A DNA stretch of 20,611 nucleotides from JAIBAI01 sp044238875 (GCA_044238875.1 JBIICM010000022.1:1-20611), one strand, 5' to 3'; shown: positions 8,029-16,100, numbered from the stretch's first letter. Notes: generated by a model from the letters alone, not told the origin. Numbers and translations are program-made.

Positions 8029-9981
8029 TTATCGGATATATTTTTTAATGCGGAAAATATGAGCCTGGCTGACTTCCGGATTAAGTTCAACATAGTTCCA
8101 TTCCTTATCCCAGTGATAAATGCGGTTGTTCAGTAAATCTTCCAATTCAAGCACCTGGCCTTCACTGATCTGCAATGCTTCAAGGGGCAGCCTCACCCAG
8201 CCGCTCTGTTTGTATTGCGGATCAAGGTTTACAATGATCAAAAGCTGGTTTTCTCCCGCGGCCTTAAAGTAAGCGTATAATTTGTCCTGATCGGTCTGGC
8301 ATGAAACATAGTTAAAAGTGTTCTGCAAGGCCTCGTTCTCATTTCTGATTCGGTTAAGACGGGCAATAAGCCGGTGAAAGGGTGTTCGGGTTTGCCAGTC
8401 CCAATGTCTTACCTCATACTTTTCAGAGTTGAAATACTCCTCTTTCCCCGGCATGGGTGTGTTTTCAAGTTGTTCAAATACAGGGCCATACATGCCGTAG
8501 TTTGAAGATAGGGTAGAAGCAAGTATCAAGCGGATGGCTGAATGTGCATAACCGGTATTCTGTAAATAGAACGGGAGAATATCGGGCGTATTCGGCCAGA
8601 AATTAGGTCTGAAAAATTCACGGCCAATGCTCGAACACAGCTCCTGCATGTACTGGTCAAGTTCGTGCCTTGTTTCGCGCCAGGTAAAATAAGTATAGGA
8701 TTGTTGAAAACCCGCCTTAGCCAGCCGTGCCATAATCTTTGGCCGGGTGAATGCCTCAGATAGGAAAATTACTTCAGGATGTTTTTTTCTGATTTCCGAT
8801 AGCAGCCATTGCCAGAAAACAAATGGCTTGGTATGCGGATTGTCGACCCTGAAAATCCGTATACCTTTTTCAATCCAGCATTCAACAATACTTTTCAGCT
8901 CGTTCCAAAGATTTTTCCAGTCATCATTTTCAAAGTTAATGGGGAGCACATCCTGGTATTTTTTGGGCGGATTTTCAGCATACTGCACGGTGCCGTCGGG
9001 CCGCCACCTGAACCACTGCGGGTGTTCTTTTACGTATGGATGATCGGGTGCGCACTGAAAGGCAAGATCAAGGGCTATTTCAATGCCGAGTTTACCTGCC
9101 GTTTTTACCAGTCGTTCAAAATCACTGATCGTGCCCAGCTCAGGGTTGATGGATTTATGTCCGCCTTCGCTGCTGCCGATGGCCCAGGGCGATCCCGGTT
9201 CACCGGCCAGGGCGGTGGTACTGTTATTTTTACCTTTTCTGAATGATTTACCGATCGGATGAACAGGAGGGAAGTAAATCGTATCAAACCCCATTTCGGC
9301 CACTAAAGGCAGCACCAGTTCACAATCGCGAAAAGTGCCGGCCCTTGAGGGATCAGGGGAGGCTGAACGCGGAAAAAATTCATACCAGGCACTAAACAGG
9401 GCTTTTTTTCTTTCAACCAGCACCTGATAAACAGGTGAACTACTTATATTTTCTCGTGGCGTGCCTGACTCAAAAACCTCCCTGATTCGCTCTCCGGTTA
9501 ATACCTGAACAGCATCCCGGTAATGCGCTTTGTTCTTGAGCAGATTTATGGTATCATACAGAAAACCCTGCACGGTACTTTTTACGGCAGCCATTTTCTC
9601 TATAAAAAACAACCCGATCTGTATTTCCACCTCCATGTTTTCACCCGCTGCCGCTTTTTTGCTGAAACCATTGAGCCAGGTCATGCCATGGTCAATCCAG
9701 CCATGAACAGCAAATTCATAAAGCCCGGTTTTTTCTGTGATGAATGAGGCTGAATAAACATCGTTGCCACAGTGTACCATGGGGGTTTCTTTCCATTTTG
9801 CGCCACTGCCGGTTTTACGGTAAAGTAAGCCAACGCTGATATGGTCATGCCCGTCGCCAAATACATCTGCTTCAACGCGCACCGTTTCTCCCGGAATGCG
9901 TTTCACAGGAAACAGGCCGCCATCAACCACCGGACGAACAGCCTCAATTACAACCCTTGATTGAGCCGCTTCATTTTTCAT
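8029..9981 (-). CDS. glgE: Alpha-1,4-glucan:maltose-1-phosphate maltosyltransferase GlgE
   Basis: GlgE transfers maltosyl units from alpha-maltose-1-phosphate to the non-reducing end of alpha-1,4-glucan, releasing phosphate. The 650 residues fit the GH13_3 family. The N-terminal beta domain (about 1-110) is followed by a helical segment, then the catalytic barrel starting near AWYEFFPRS. The nucleophile is Asp380 in IFRVDNPHTKP and the acid is Glu409 in FLSEAFTRP. Their 29-residue spacing matches Asp394 and Glu423 of Streptomyces GlgE. Other family signatures are FPPVHPIGKSFRKGKNN, SPWAIGS and FRPNFWPNTPDILP. It is the first gene of glgE-mak-glgB and is divergent from the pyrophosphatase gene. 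TAACTTTA at 9988-9995, six bases before the ATG, is a candidate -7 box with one mismatch. Confidence 0.96.
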   Translation of the reverse strand: MKNEAAQSRVVIEAVRPVVDGGLFPVKRIPGETVRVEADVFGDGHDHISVGLLYRKTGSGAKWKETPMVHCGNDVYSASFITEKTGLYEFAVHGWIDHGMTWLNGFSKKAAAGENMEVEIQIGLFFIEKMAAVKSTVQGFLYDTINLLKNKAHYRDAVQVLTGERIREVFESGTPRENISSSPVYQVLVERKKALFSAWYEFFPRSASPDPSRAGTFRDCELVLPLVAEMGFDTIYFPPVHPIGKSFRKGKNNSTTALAGEPGSPWAIGSSEGGHKSINPELGTISDFERLVKTAGKLGIEIALDLAFQCAPDHPYVKEHPQWFRWRPDGTVQYAENPPKKYQDVLPINFENDDWKNLWNELKSIVECWIEKGIRIFRVDNPHTKPFVFWQWLLSEIRKKHPEVIFLSEAFTRPKIMARLAKAGFQQSYTYFTWRETRHELDQYMQELCSSIGREFFRPNFWPNTPDILPFYLQNTGYAHSAIRLILASTLSSNYGMYGPVFEQLENTPMPGKEEYFNSEKYEVRHWDWQTRTPFHRLIARLNRIRNENEALQNTFNYVSCQTDQDKLYAYFKAAGENQLLIIVNLDPQYKQSGWVRLPLEALQISEGQVLELEDLLNNRIYHWDKEWNYVELNPEVSQAHIFRIKKYIR

Positions 9982-9987
9982 ACGGTG

Positions 9988-9995
9988 TAAAGTTA
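9988..9995 (-). promoter_or_regulatory. Candidate -7 box for glgE
   Basis: On the minus strand TAACTTTA matches TAnnTTTG except for the last base. It ends six bases before the glgE ATG. No TTG -33 element stands at the expected distance, so support is weak. Confidence 0.3.
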
Positions 9996-10161
9996 ATGGA
10001 TGATTAAGTTTTGTTGACCCCTGTTGTGTAAAAAAGACACCTCCGGCAGTTTATTTTGTTCTGCCAGATACACAGCGAAGGGGGTAAATCATTTGAAAAT
10101 GAGTGTAGTAACAGACGAATGGGGGTATTAAGCTTTCAGGCAAACGACCTCTAAACGCTGA

Positions 10162-10194
10162 TTTGTTGAATTTGCTATTATTTTACTAAGTTTG
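10162..10194 (+). promoter_or_regulatory. Bacteroidota promoter for the membrane pyrophosphatase gene
   Basis: A -33 element TTTG (10162-10165) is followed after 21 bases by TAAGTTTG (10187-10194), a full match to the TAnnTTTG -7 consensus. A second TTG at 10166-10168 gives 18-base spacing. The predicted transcript has a leader of about 55 bases that becomes A-rich with several AACAAA repeats just before the ATG, as is usual for Bacteroidota translation starts without a Shine-Dalgarno sequence. This is the best-formed promoter in the window. Confidence 0.65.
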
Positions 10195-10254
10195 CGGCCG
10201 TTTTGGAGAAGAATTTCGTTAACAAGCTGATTTACAAACAATAACAAAACAAAC

Positions 10255-12588
10255 ATGAACGATTCGATGATTTATGTAATCCCGGCTTTAGGGATTGTCG
10301 GACTAATTGCAATGTTTATCAAATCATCCTGGGTGAAGAAGCAGGATGCCGGTGATGAAAAGATGCAGGAGTTATCAGGCTATATCGCACGCGGTGCTAT
10401 GGCTTTTCTGAGGGCTGAATGGAAAATTCTTTCCTATTTTGTGGTGATTGCCGGAATACTTCTGGCCTGGTCCGGCACTGCCGTTGAAACTTCCTCTCCT
10501 GTGATCGCATTATCATTTGTAATCGGAGCTGTATTCTCAGCTACGGCCGGCTATATCGGCATGAACATCGCCACACAGGCTAATGTTCGAACAACACAGG
10601 CCGCCAGAACCAGCCTACCCAAGGCACTCAAAGTATCGTTCACAGGAGGTTCCGTAATGGGGCTGGGCGTTGCAGGTCTCGCTGTACTCGGCCTTGGTTC
10701 ATTGTTTATTGTATTCTACACATTATATGTTACCTCGGCAGGTGCCGGTGTAAATGGTAAAGAGATGGAAAAAGCGCTTGAGGTACTGGCCGGATTCTCG
10801 CTGGGTGCCGAGTCAATCGCGTTGTTTGCTCGTGTTGGGGGCGGTATTTACACCAAAGCAGCTGATGTAGGTGCCGACCTGGTTGGTAAAGTGGAAGCAG
10901 GCATACCTGAAGACGATGTACGCAACCCGGCCACCATTGCCGATAATGTGGGCGATAACGTGGGCGACGTTGCCGGTATGGGCGCAGATCTTTTTGGATC
11001 ATACGTGGCTACCATCCTTGCAACCATGGTTTTGGGCCGCGAAATTATTTCAGATGATGAGTTTGGTGGTATTGCACCGATTCTTTTACCAATGGCCATT
11101 GCAGGTCTGGGTATCATTTTCTCTATCGTAGGGATGTTGTTCGTAAGGGTGAAGGATGAAAAAGGCAACGTTCAGGGTGCATTGAACATGGGTAATTGGT
11201 CATCCATCATACTTACAGGGGTGATCGCTTATCCGCTGGTTATGTGGATGCTTCCCGCTTCGATGAATATTCGCGGTGTAGAATTTTCCAACATCCAGGT
11301 CTTCTATGCTATAATACTGGGACTCGTAGTGGGAACCCTCATGAGTATCATCACTGAATATTACACTGCAATGGGCAAGCGCCCCGTTCTTTCAATCGTT
11401 AAGCAATCAGGAACCGGACATGCCACCAATATTATCGGTGGTCTCTCGGTCGGTATGGAATCAACGGTATTGCCAATTCTGGTGCTGGCTGCCGGTATTT
11501 ACGGATCTTATGCATTTGCCGGTCTTTACGGAGTAGCCATTGCTGCAGCCGGCATGATGGCTACCACTGCCATGCAATTGGCCATTGATGCTTTCGGACC
11601 GATCGCCGACAATGCCGGTGGCATTGCTGAAATGAGCCAGTTACCTGATGAAGTGCGTGGCAGAACAGATAACCTTGATGCTGTTGGTAACACTACTGCC
11701 GCAACCGGTAAAGGTTTCGCTATTGCTTCTGCAGCCTTAACCTCACTGGCACTTTTTGCAGCTTTTGTTGGTGTAGCCGGAATTAGTTCAATTGATATTT
11801 ACAAGGCGGATGTACTTGCCGGATTGTTTGTAGGCGGTATGATTCCGTTCATATTTTCATCCCTTGCCATTGCAGCAGTTGGTCGTGCGGCCATGGACAT
11901 GGTAAATGAAGTCCGTCGTCAGTTCCGTGAGATTCCCGGCATTATGGAGTACAAGGCCAAACCCGAATACGAAAAATGTGTGGCTATCAGTACCAAAGCC
12001 TCAATCCGTGAAATGATTGCCCCCGGAGCCATCGCGCTCATTGTACCCCTTATTGTGGGCTTTGCTTTTGGTCCTGAAGTACTTGGCGGATTGCTGGCCG
12101 GTGTTACCGTAAGTGGCGTTCTGATGGGTATGTTTCAGTCGAACGCCGGTGGCGCCTGGGACAATGCAAAAAAATCATTTGAGAAAGGTGTGGTAATCAA
12201 CGGTGAAACTTTTTATAAAAAGTCAGAACCGCACAAGGCATCTGTTACAGGCGATACTGTAGGAGATCCGTTTAAAGATACCTCAGGACCATCAATGAAC
12301 ATTCTGATCAAACTGATGTCAATTGTTTCATTGATTATTGCCCCGCATATTGCTGTCGAAGGAGCGCATGATATACATCAACAGGGAAAAGAGGCCTACT
12401 GTATATCTGATCAGCCAACCGGAGTTTGTGCGGTAACCGGCAAAGCCTGTACCTGGGACGAAGCCACTAAAACCTGCACCGATGTAGACGGGAAGGTTTG
12501 TCACATGAAACCTGCTGATATCAAAGCAGGCGCAGGGGCATGCTGTAAGACTGGCGCTGTAAAGCAGGATACCATTGATCATCCCTGA
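10255..12588 (+). CDS. hppA: Membrane-bound ion-translocating pyrophosphatase, K+-dependent type, with a Cys-rich C-terminal tail
   Basis: This integral inner-membrane enzyme hydrolyses pyrophosphate and pumps H+ and/or Na+ outward. The 777-residue protein has the many transmembrane helices of the family. Its catalytic signatures are KAADVGADLVGKVEAGIPEDD, DNVGDNVGDVAGMGADLFGSY (from residue 230) and GDTVGDPFKDTSGPS near 670. In GNTTAATGKGFAI (from 478) the key position is Ala482 rather than Lys, which marks the potassium-dependent class. The sequence alone does not settle whether Na+, H+ or both are pumped. The last 80 or so residues (from about 697) extend beyond the usual end of the family and carry seven cysteines at 716, 725, 732, 741, 749, 763 and 764. 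With 16 helices the tail would face the periplasm. The start is fixed by the well-formed promoter upstream and the A-rich leader. Confidence 0.96.
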   Translation: MNDSMIYVIPALGIVGLIAMFIKSSWVKKQDAGDEKMQELSGYIARGAMAFLRAEWKILSYFVVIAGILLAWSGTAVETSSPVIALSFVIGAVFSATAGYIGMNIATQANVRTTQAARTSLPKALKVSFTGGSVMGLGVAGLAVLGLGSLFIVFYTLYVTSAGAGVNGKEMEKALEVLAGFSLGAESIALFARVGGGIYTKAADVGADLVGKVEAGIPEDDVRNPATIADNVGDNVGDVAGMGADLFGSYVATILATMVLGREIISDDEFGGIAPILLPMAIAGLGIIFSIVGMLFVRVKDEKGNVQGALNMGNWSSIILTGVIAYPLVMWMLPASMNIRGVEFSNIQVFYAIILGLVVGTLMSIITEYYTAMGKRPVLSIVKQSGTGHATNIIGGLSVGMESTVLPILVLAAGIYGSYAFAGLYGVAIAAAGMMATTAMQLAIDAFGPIADNAGGIAEMSQLPDEVRGRTDNLDAVGNTTAATGKGFAIASAALTSLALFAAFVGVAGISSIDIYKADVLAGLFVGGMIPFIFSSLAIAAVGRAAMDMVNEVRRQFREIPGIMEYKAKPEYEKCVAISTKASIREMIAPGAIALIVPLIVGFAFGPEVLGGLLAGVTVSGVLMGMFQSNAGGAWDNAKKSFEKGVVINGETFYKKSEPHKASVTGDTVGDPFKDTSGPSMNILIKLMSIVSLIIAPHIAVEGAHDIHQQGKEAYCISDQPTGVCAVTGKACTWDEATKTCTDVDGKVCHMKPADIKAGAGACCKTGAVKQDTIDHP

Positions 12589-12604
12589 TCGAATCGAATG
12601 CTGT

Positions 12605-12680
12605 AAATAGAAATGAGCGTTTCGGCGACAATTAACTCCACTGCATTGCCTGGCGCTGAATAGCTTTTGGCGTCTGTTAC
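12605..12680 (+). repeat. Second locus of the degenerate stem-loop repeat family
   Basis: The segment from GCATTGCC (12643) through GGCGTCTGTTA aligns with the units at 654-775, sharing GCATTGCC, GAATAG and GGCGTC-GTTA in the same order and spacing. The hairpin is kept: CGCTGA (12654-12659) pairs with TTGGCG (12667-12672) using two G-T pairs where the unit near 753 has Watson-Crick pairs. A poorer partial copy precedes it at about 12605-12640 (AAATAG, then TTCGGCGACAATTAAC, compared with TTCGGCGTCAGTTAAC at 688-703). Retained pairing despite changed bases suggests that the structure matters. Boundaries are approximate. Confidence 0.5.
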
Positions 12681-12704
12681 CATTAACAAAATGGTTAATG
12701 GTAA
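12677..12704. repeat. Perfect 11-bp inverted repeat downstream of the pyrophosphatase gene
   Basis: TTACCATTAAC and GTTAATGGTAA form a perfect 11-bp stem with a six-base loop. No T-run follows on either strand (AATCAAAAAATTT follows on the plus strand), so it is not a textbook intrinsic terminator. It lies about 106 bases upstream of the -7 box of the E1 gene and could be an operator, an RNA-stabilising 3' hairpin or a protein-binding palindrome. Confidence 0.6.
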
Positions 12705-12809
12705 TCAAAAAATTTACTGCTAATCCGAGGCTATCCGTTACATACCTCCGCAACAACGTGAAAGTAAAAAACAATGGCAATGTTTTAAGTCAAATGACGC
12801 ACATAGAAT

Positions 12810-12817
12810 TATCTTTG
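12810..12817 (+). promoter_or_regulatory. -7 promoter box for the fused 2-oxoacid dehydrogenase E1 gene
   Basis: TATCTTTG is a full match to TAnnTTTG and ends 17 bases before the ATG at 12835. The only candidate upstream element is a T-rich TGTTTTAAG near 12781, at slightly long spacing. The transcript would also carry murQ. Confidence 0.5.
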
Positions 12818-12834
12818 CGGAACAATTCAGGTGT

Positions 12835-15255
12835 ATGGAAGCAAAAAATACAGCGACGTTGACCGGAGAGGTAAGAATCAGCAGGGAAGAGCTTGTGGCG
12901 GAGGTATTGAACGATTACCGCATTGCCTGTGAAAGCAGGGAAGCCAGTTTACTTGGTCGTAAAGAAGTACTTACCGGAAAAGCCAAATTCGGCATTTTTG
13001 GTGATGGCAAGGAAGTGGCACAGATTGCCATGGCCAAGGTATTCCAGCCGGGCGATTTCCGCGCGGGCTACTACCGTGATCAAACCTTCATGATGGCGGC
13101 AGGGCTGCTCACCGTTCAGGAGTTTTTTGCGCAGTTGTATGCCCATGCCGATGAACAGGCTGAGCCGATGTCGGCAGGTCGCTCCATGAACGGGCATTTC
13201 GCCACGCGCACAGTGGAAAAGAGCGGCCAGTGGCGCTGTTTAACCGAACTAAAAAATTCTTCGGCAGATATTTCGCCCACTGCCGGACAGATGCCCCGAT
13301 TGCTGGGGCTGGCCTATGCTTCAAAAGTTTTTCGCAGTAACGAAGAGCTGCGTGATTACACTGAATTCTCTGTGAATGGCAATGAGGTTGCTTTTGGCAC
13401 CATAGGAGATGCCAGTACCTCTGAAGGTTTGTTTTTTGAGACCTTTAATGCAGCCGGTGTATTGCAGGTACCAATGGCCATCTCTGTTTGGGACGATGGT
13501 TACGGCATTTCTGTTCCCCGCGAAAAGCAAACCTCTAAAGACAGTATTTCGAAAGTACTTGAAGGATTCAGCAGCGATATTGACAGCGCCGGATACCTTA
13601 TTTTTACCGGCAAAGGATGGGATTATGCCGGCTTGTGCAAAATTTACCGGGAGGGTGTTGCGCGCTCCAGAAAAGAGCATGTACCGGTATTGTTTCATAT
13701 TCAGGAACTGACCCAGCCGCAGGGTCATTCTACCTCAGGCTCACATGAACGCTATAAGTCAAAGGAGCGGCTCGACTGGGAGCAGGAATACGATTGCATT
13801 CGCAAAATGCGCGAATGGATACTGGATTCGGAAATCGCTGATAATGAGGCGCTCGACGCCATTGAACAGAATGCCCGCTCCGCGGTGAAGGATGCCCGTA
13901 AAGCTGCCTGGGAGGCCTTTCAAACCCCGCTTCGTGAACAGCGAAATCAACTGGCGGAGCTTTTGGGTGAAATTGCCGCTGAAAGCCGTCTTGAGCAAGT
14001 AGAAAATATCCGTGCAGGATTGCTGGCCAACAAAGAGCCATTGTTGCGCGACATCACTGAATCAGCACGGAAGGCGCTGCGTAACCTGTCAGGGGTCGAA
14101 ATCAGCTCAAAGGCCGGTTTAAAACAATGGCTGCTTAAAAATTCAGATCAAAGTAAAGATGCATATAGTACCTGGTTGTATACTGAAAATGAGCGGTCTG
14201 CATTATCGGTTAAGGCCATAGATCCTATCTATTCCGAAAATTCTGCCATGGTTGACGGCCGTGAAATTCTCCGGGATAATTATGATGCCATACTTGAAAA
14301 AAATCCGTTCTTCCTCATATTTGGAGAAGACGCCGGTAAGATCGGAGGGGTTAACCAAACCCTCGAAGGCATGCAGAAAAAATATGGCGAGATTCGGGTG
14401 GGCGATACAGGCATACGCGAAGCGACCATAATAGGGCAGGGCATAGGGCTTGCCATGCGCGGCCTGAGGCCTGTTGCTGAGATTCAGTATCTGGATTACC
14501 TGCTTTATGCATTGCAAATCATGAGCGATGACCTTGCTACCCTTCGTTACCGCACCAAAGGAGCTCAGAAGGCACCGCTGATCATTTCAACAAGGGGGCA
14601 CAGGCTCGAAGGAGTTTGGCATTCAGGCTCGCCGATGGGAATGATTATTCATGCCCTGCGTGGCATCTTTGTTTGCGTGCCCAGAAATATGACACAGGCA
14701 GCAGGATTTTACAATACCCTGCTGGCCGGCGATGATCCCGGACTTGTGATTGAACCACTGAACGGCTACAGAATCAAGGAGCAAAGACCTGATAACATGG
14801 GCGAATTCAGCATTGAGCTGGGCGTTCCTGAAATACTAAAAAGTGGAAACGACATCACGCTGCTTACCTACGGATCATGCTGCCGCATAGCTGCTGAAGC
14901 CTGTCAGGAGTTGGAGCAGAAAGGTATATCGGTTGAACTGATTGATGTGCAAACGTTGCTGCCTTTTGATCGTTATGAACTGATTTCAAAATCATTGGAA
15001 AAGACCGGAAAGCTGCTCGTACTCGACGAGGATGTGCCGGGTGGGGCAAGCGCCTACATATTGCAGCAGGTTTTGGAAAAACAGGGGGCATTCCGTTATC
15101 TGGATGCCGAACCCCGCACGCTGACGGCAAAAGACCACCGTCCCGCATACGGTTCCGATGGAGATTATTTTTCCAAACCCTCGGTTGATGATGTCTATGA
15201 GACCTTATGGGCAATGATGCACGAATACAATCCGCTGCGTTTTCCGGCACTGTAA
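12835..15255 (+). CDS. Fused E1 alpha/beta component of a 2-oxoacid dehydrogenase (branched-chain type)
   Basis: This cytoplasmic thiamine-diphosphate enzyme is the decarboxylating E1 of a 2-oxoacid dehydrogenase complex, probably for branched-chain 2-oxoacids, although substrate cannot be fixed from sequence. At 806 residues it joins both subunits in one chain, as is common in Bacteroidota. The alpha part (about 20-400) has the cofactor motif GDASTSEG (from 191) followed by VWDDGYGIS (Asp220-Asp221), where most E1 alpha chains have NN. The beta part begins near residue 461 and shows FGEDAGKIGGV, GDTGIREATIIGQGIGLAMRGLRPVAEIQYLDYL, RGHRLEGVWHSGSPMGM, LLTYGSCCRIA and LLPFD. E2 and E3 are not encoded in the window. 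murQ starts 2 bp after the stop. Confidence 0.92.
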   Translation: MEAKNTATLTGEVRISREELVAEVLNDYRIACESREASLLGRKEVLTGKAKFGIFGDGKEVAQIAMAKVFQPGDFRAGYYRDQTFMMAAGLLTVQEFFAQLYAHADEQAEPMSAGRSMNGHFATRTVEKSGQWRCLTELKNSSADISPTAGQMPRLLGLAYASKVFRSNEELRDYTEFSVNGNEVAFGTIGDASTSEGLFFETFNAAGVLQVPMAISVWDDGYGISVPREKQTSKDSISKVLEGFSSDIDSAGYLIFTGKGWDYAGLCKIYREGVARSRKEHVPVLFHIQELTQPQGHSTSGSHERYKSKERLDWEQEYDCIRKMREWILDSEIADNEALDAIEQNARSAVKDARKAAWEAFQTPLREQRNQLAELLGEIAAESRLEQVENIRAGLLANKEPLLRDITESARKALRNLSGVEISSKAGLKQWLLKNSDQSKDAYSTWLYTENERSALSVKAIDPIYSENSAMVDGREILRDNYDAILEKNPFFLIFGEDAGKIGGVNQTLEGMQKKYGEIRVGDTGIREATIIGQGIGLAMRGLRPVAEIQYLDYLLYALQIMSDDLATLRYRTKGAQKAPLIISTRGHRLEGVWHSGSPMGMIIHALRGIFVCVPRNMTQAAGFYNTLLAGDDPGLVIEPLNGYRIKEQRPDNMGEFSIELGVPEILKSGNDITLLTYGSCCRIAAEACQELEQKGISVELIDVQTLLPFDRYELISKSLEKTGKLLVLDEDVPGGASAYILQQVLEKQGAFRYLDAEPRTLTAKDHRPAYGSDGDYFSKPSVDDVYETLWAMMHEYNPLRFPAL

Positions 15256-15257
15256 AA

Positions 15258-16073
15258 ATGACTGAACGTACCACCGAGGCCGATTCGCATTACGATCACC
15301 TGGAATTGATGCCGCTGGCTCAATTGCTTGAGCTTATAAACCGTGAAGATCAGACAGTTGCTTTATCAGTGCAGCAGCAACTCCCGCAGATAGAGCAATT
15401 AGCTGAAGTTGTTTTTCAACGGATGCAGTCCGGAGGTCGCTTATTTTACATAGGAGCAGGCACAAGCGGTCGTCTCGGTATTGTTGACGCCTCTGAATGT
15501 CCGCCAACATTTGGTATTGAATTTAACCGTGTGATTGGCATCATTGCAGGCGGTGATACAGCCATCCGCAAGGCAGTGGAGTTCGCCGAGGATGATGAAA
15601 ATCAATGCTGGACAGATTTGCAGCAATGGGAGATCAATTCATCTGACATAGTTATCGGGATAGCGGCGAGTGGCACAACCCCCTATGTGATTGGCGGGGT
15701 GAGCGATGCCCGCAGAAACCATATCACCACGGGCTGTATTACCTGCAATGAAGGTAGTCCGCTTGCCGCATTGGTTGACTACCCGATTGAGGTTGTAACG
15801 GGGCCGGAATTTGTAACGGGCAGTACCCGCATGAAAGCCGGCACTGCCCAAAAACTAGTACTGAACATGATCTCTACCTCCGTAATGATTAAGTTGGGCC
15901 GGGTAAAGGGTAACAAAATGGTGGATATGCAACTGAGCAATAACAAACTGGTTGATCGCGGCAGCCGCATGCTGGCCAAAGCGCTGGATATTTCAAGGGA
16001 GGAGGCGCGCGAAAAACTTCTGGCCGCCGGAAGCGTGAGGAAAGCGATTGATCTGGCTAAAAATCCCTTATAA
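15258..16073 (+). CDS. murQ: N-acetylmuramic acid 6-phosphate etherase MurQ
   Basis: MurQ cleaves the D-lactyl ether of MurNAc-6-phosphate to give GlcNAc-6-phosphate, a cytoplasmic step of peptidoglycan recycling. I place the start at ATG 15258 (MTERTTEADSHYDHLELM), giving 271 residues. A start at 15207 is open but would overlap the E1 gene by 49 bases and add 17 residues that do not resemble the family. The SIS domain shows YIGAGTSGRLGIVDASECPPTFG with Glu80, then AGGDTAIRKAVEFAEDD with Glu111. The 31-residue spacing agrees with the catalytic Glu83 and Glu114 of E. coli MurQ. GIAASGTTPYV and TGSTRMKAGTAQKLVLNM follow. The 2-bp gap to the E1 gene indicates one operon. Confidence 0.95.
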   Translation: MTERTTEADSHYDHLELMPLAQLLELINREDQTVALSVQQQLPQIEQLAEVVFQRMQSGGRLFYIGAGTSGRLGIVDASECPPTFGIEFNRVIGIIAGGDTAIRKAVEFAEDDENQCWTDLQQWEINSSDIVIGIAASGTTPYVIGGVSDARRNHITTGCITCNEGSPLAALVDYPIEVVTGPEFVTGSTRMKAGTAQKLVLNMISTSVMIKLGRVKGNKMVDMQLSNNKLVDRGSRMLAKALDISREEAREKLLAAGSVRKAIDLAKNPL

Positions 16074-16077
16074 GGGT

Positions 16078-16085
16078 TATATTTG
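16078..16085 (+). promoter_or_regulatory. -7 promoter box for the small secreted protein gene
   Basis: TATATTTG matches TAnnTTTG fully and ends 15 bases before the ATG at 16101. It starts 5 bases after the murQ stop. No clear -33 element is seen. It suggests separate transcription of the next gene. Confidence 0.45.
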
Positions 16086-16100
16086 CAAACATTCCAATCT

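Larger units (their letters stand above)
9982..10254. promoter_or_regulatory. Divergent control region between glgE and the pyrophosphatase gene
   Basis: This 273-bp gap must hold the promoters for both divergent genes. Visible elements are TCATTT-GA-AAATGA, a perfect inverted repeat at 10089-10102, and two related sequences, CGAAGGGGGTAAA (10076-) and CGAATGGGGGTATTA (10116-), exactly 40 bp apart on either side of it. A GGCAG/CTGCC inverted repeat (10045-10049 and 10061-10065) is also present. These could be operator sites for a sugar or energy regulator, but no regulator is encoded here and the reading is an inference. Confidence 0.4.
12589..12834. other. Intergenic gap between the pyrophosphatase and E1 genes
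   Basis: This 246-bp gap holds a short hairpin overlapping the pyrophosphatase stop (TTGATCA-TCCC-TGATCGA, 12575-12592, no T-run), the stem-loop repeat units (12605-12680), the 11-bp inverted repeat (12677-12704) and the E1 -7 box (12810-12817). No coding region is seen. Confidence 0.5.

Noticed and set aside
10099..10131. Ten-codon ORF MSVVTDEWGY as a leader peptide for the pyrophosphatase gene
   Set aside because: It lies upstream of the well-formed promoter at 10162-10194 and so would not be on the main transcript. It has no attenuator structure after it.
10730..11168. Long antisense frames inside the pyrophosphatase gene
   Set aside because: They mirror the codon pattern of a highly conserved enzyme and have Arg/Pro/Ser-biased composition typical of antisense shadows.
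12575..12592. Hairpin at the pyrophosphatase stop codon as an intrinsic terminator
   Set aside because: The stem is only seven pairs including a G-T, has low GC content and is not followed by a T-run.
15207..15257. Longer MurQ N-terminus starting at 15207
   Set aside because: The extra 17 residues overlap the end of the E1 gene and do not resemble MurQ. The ATG at 15258 fits the family and the 2-bp operon spacing.
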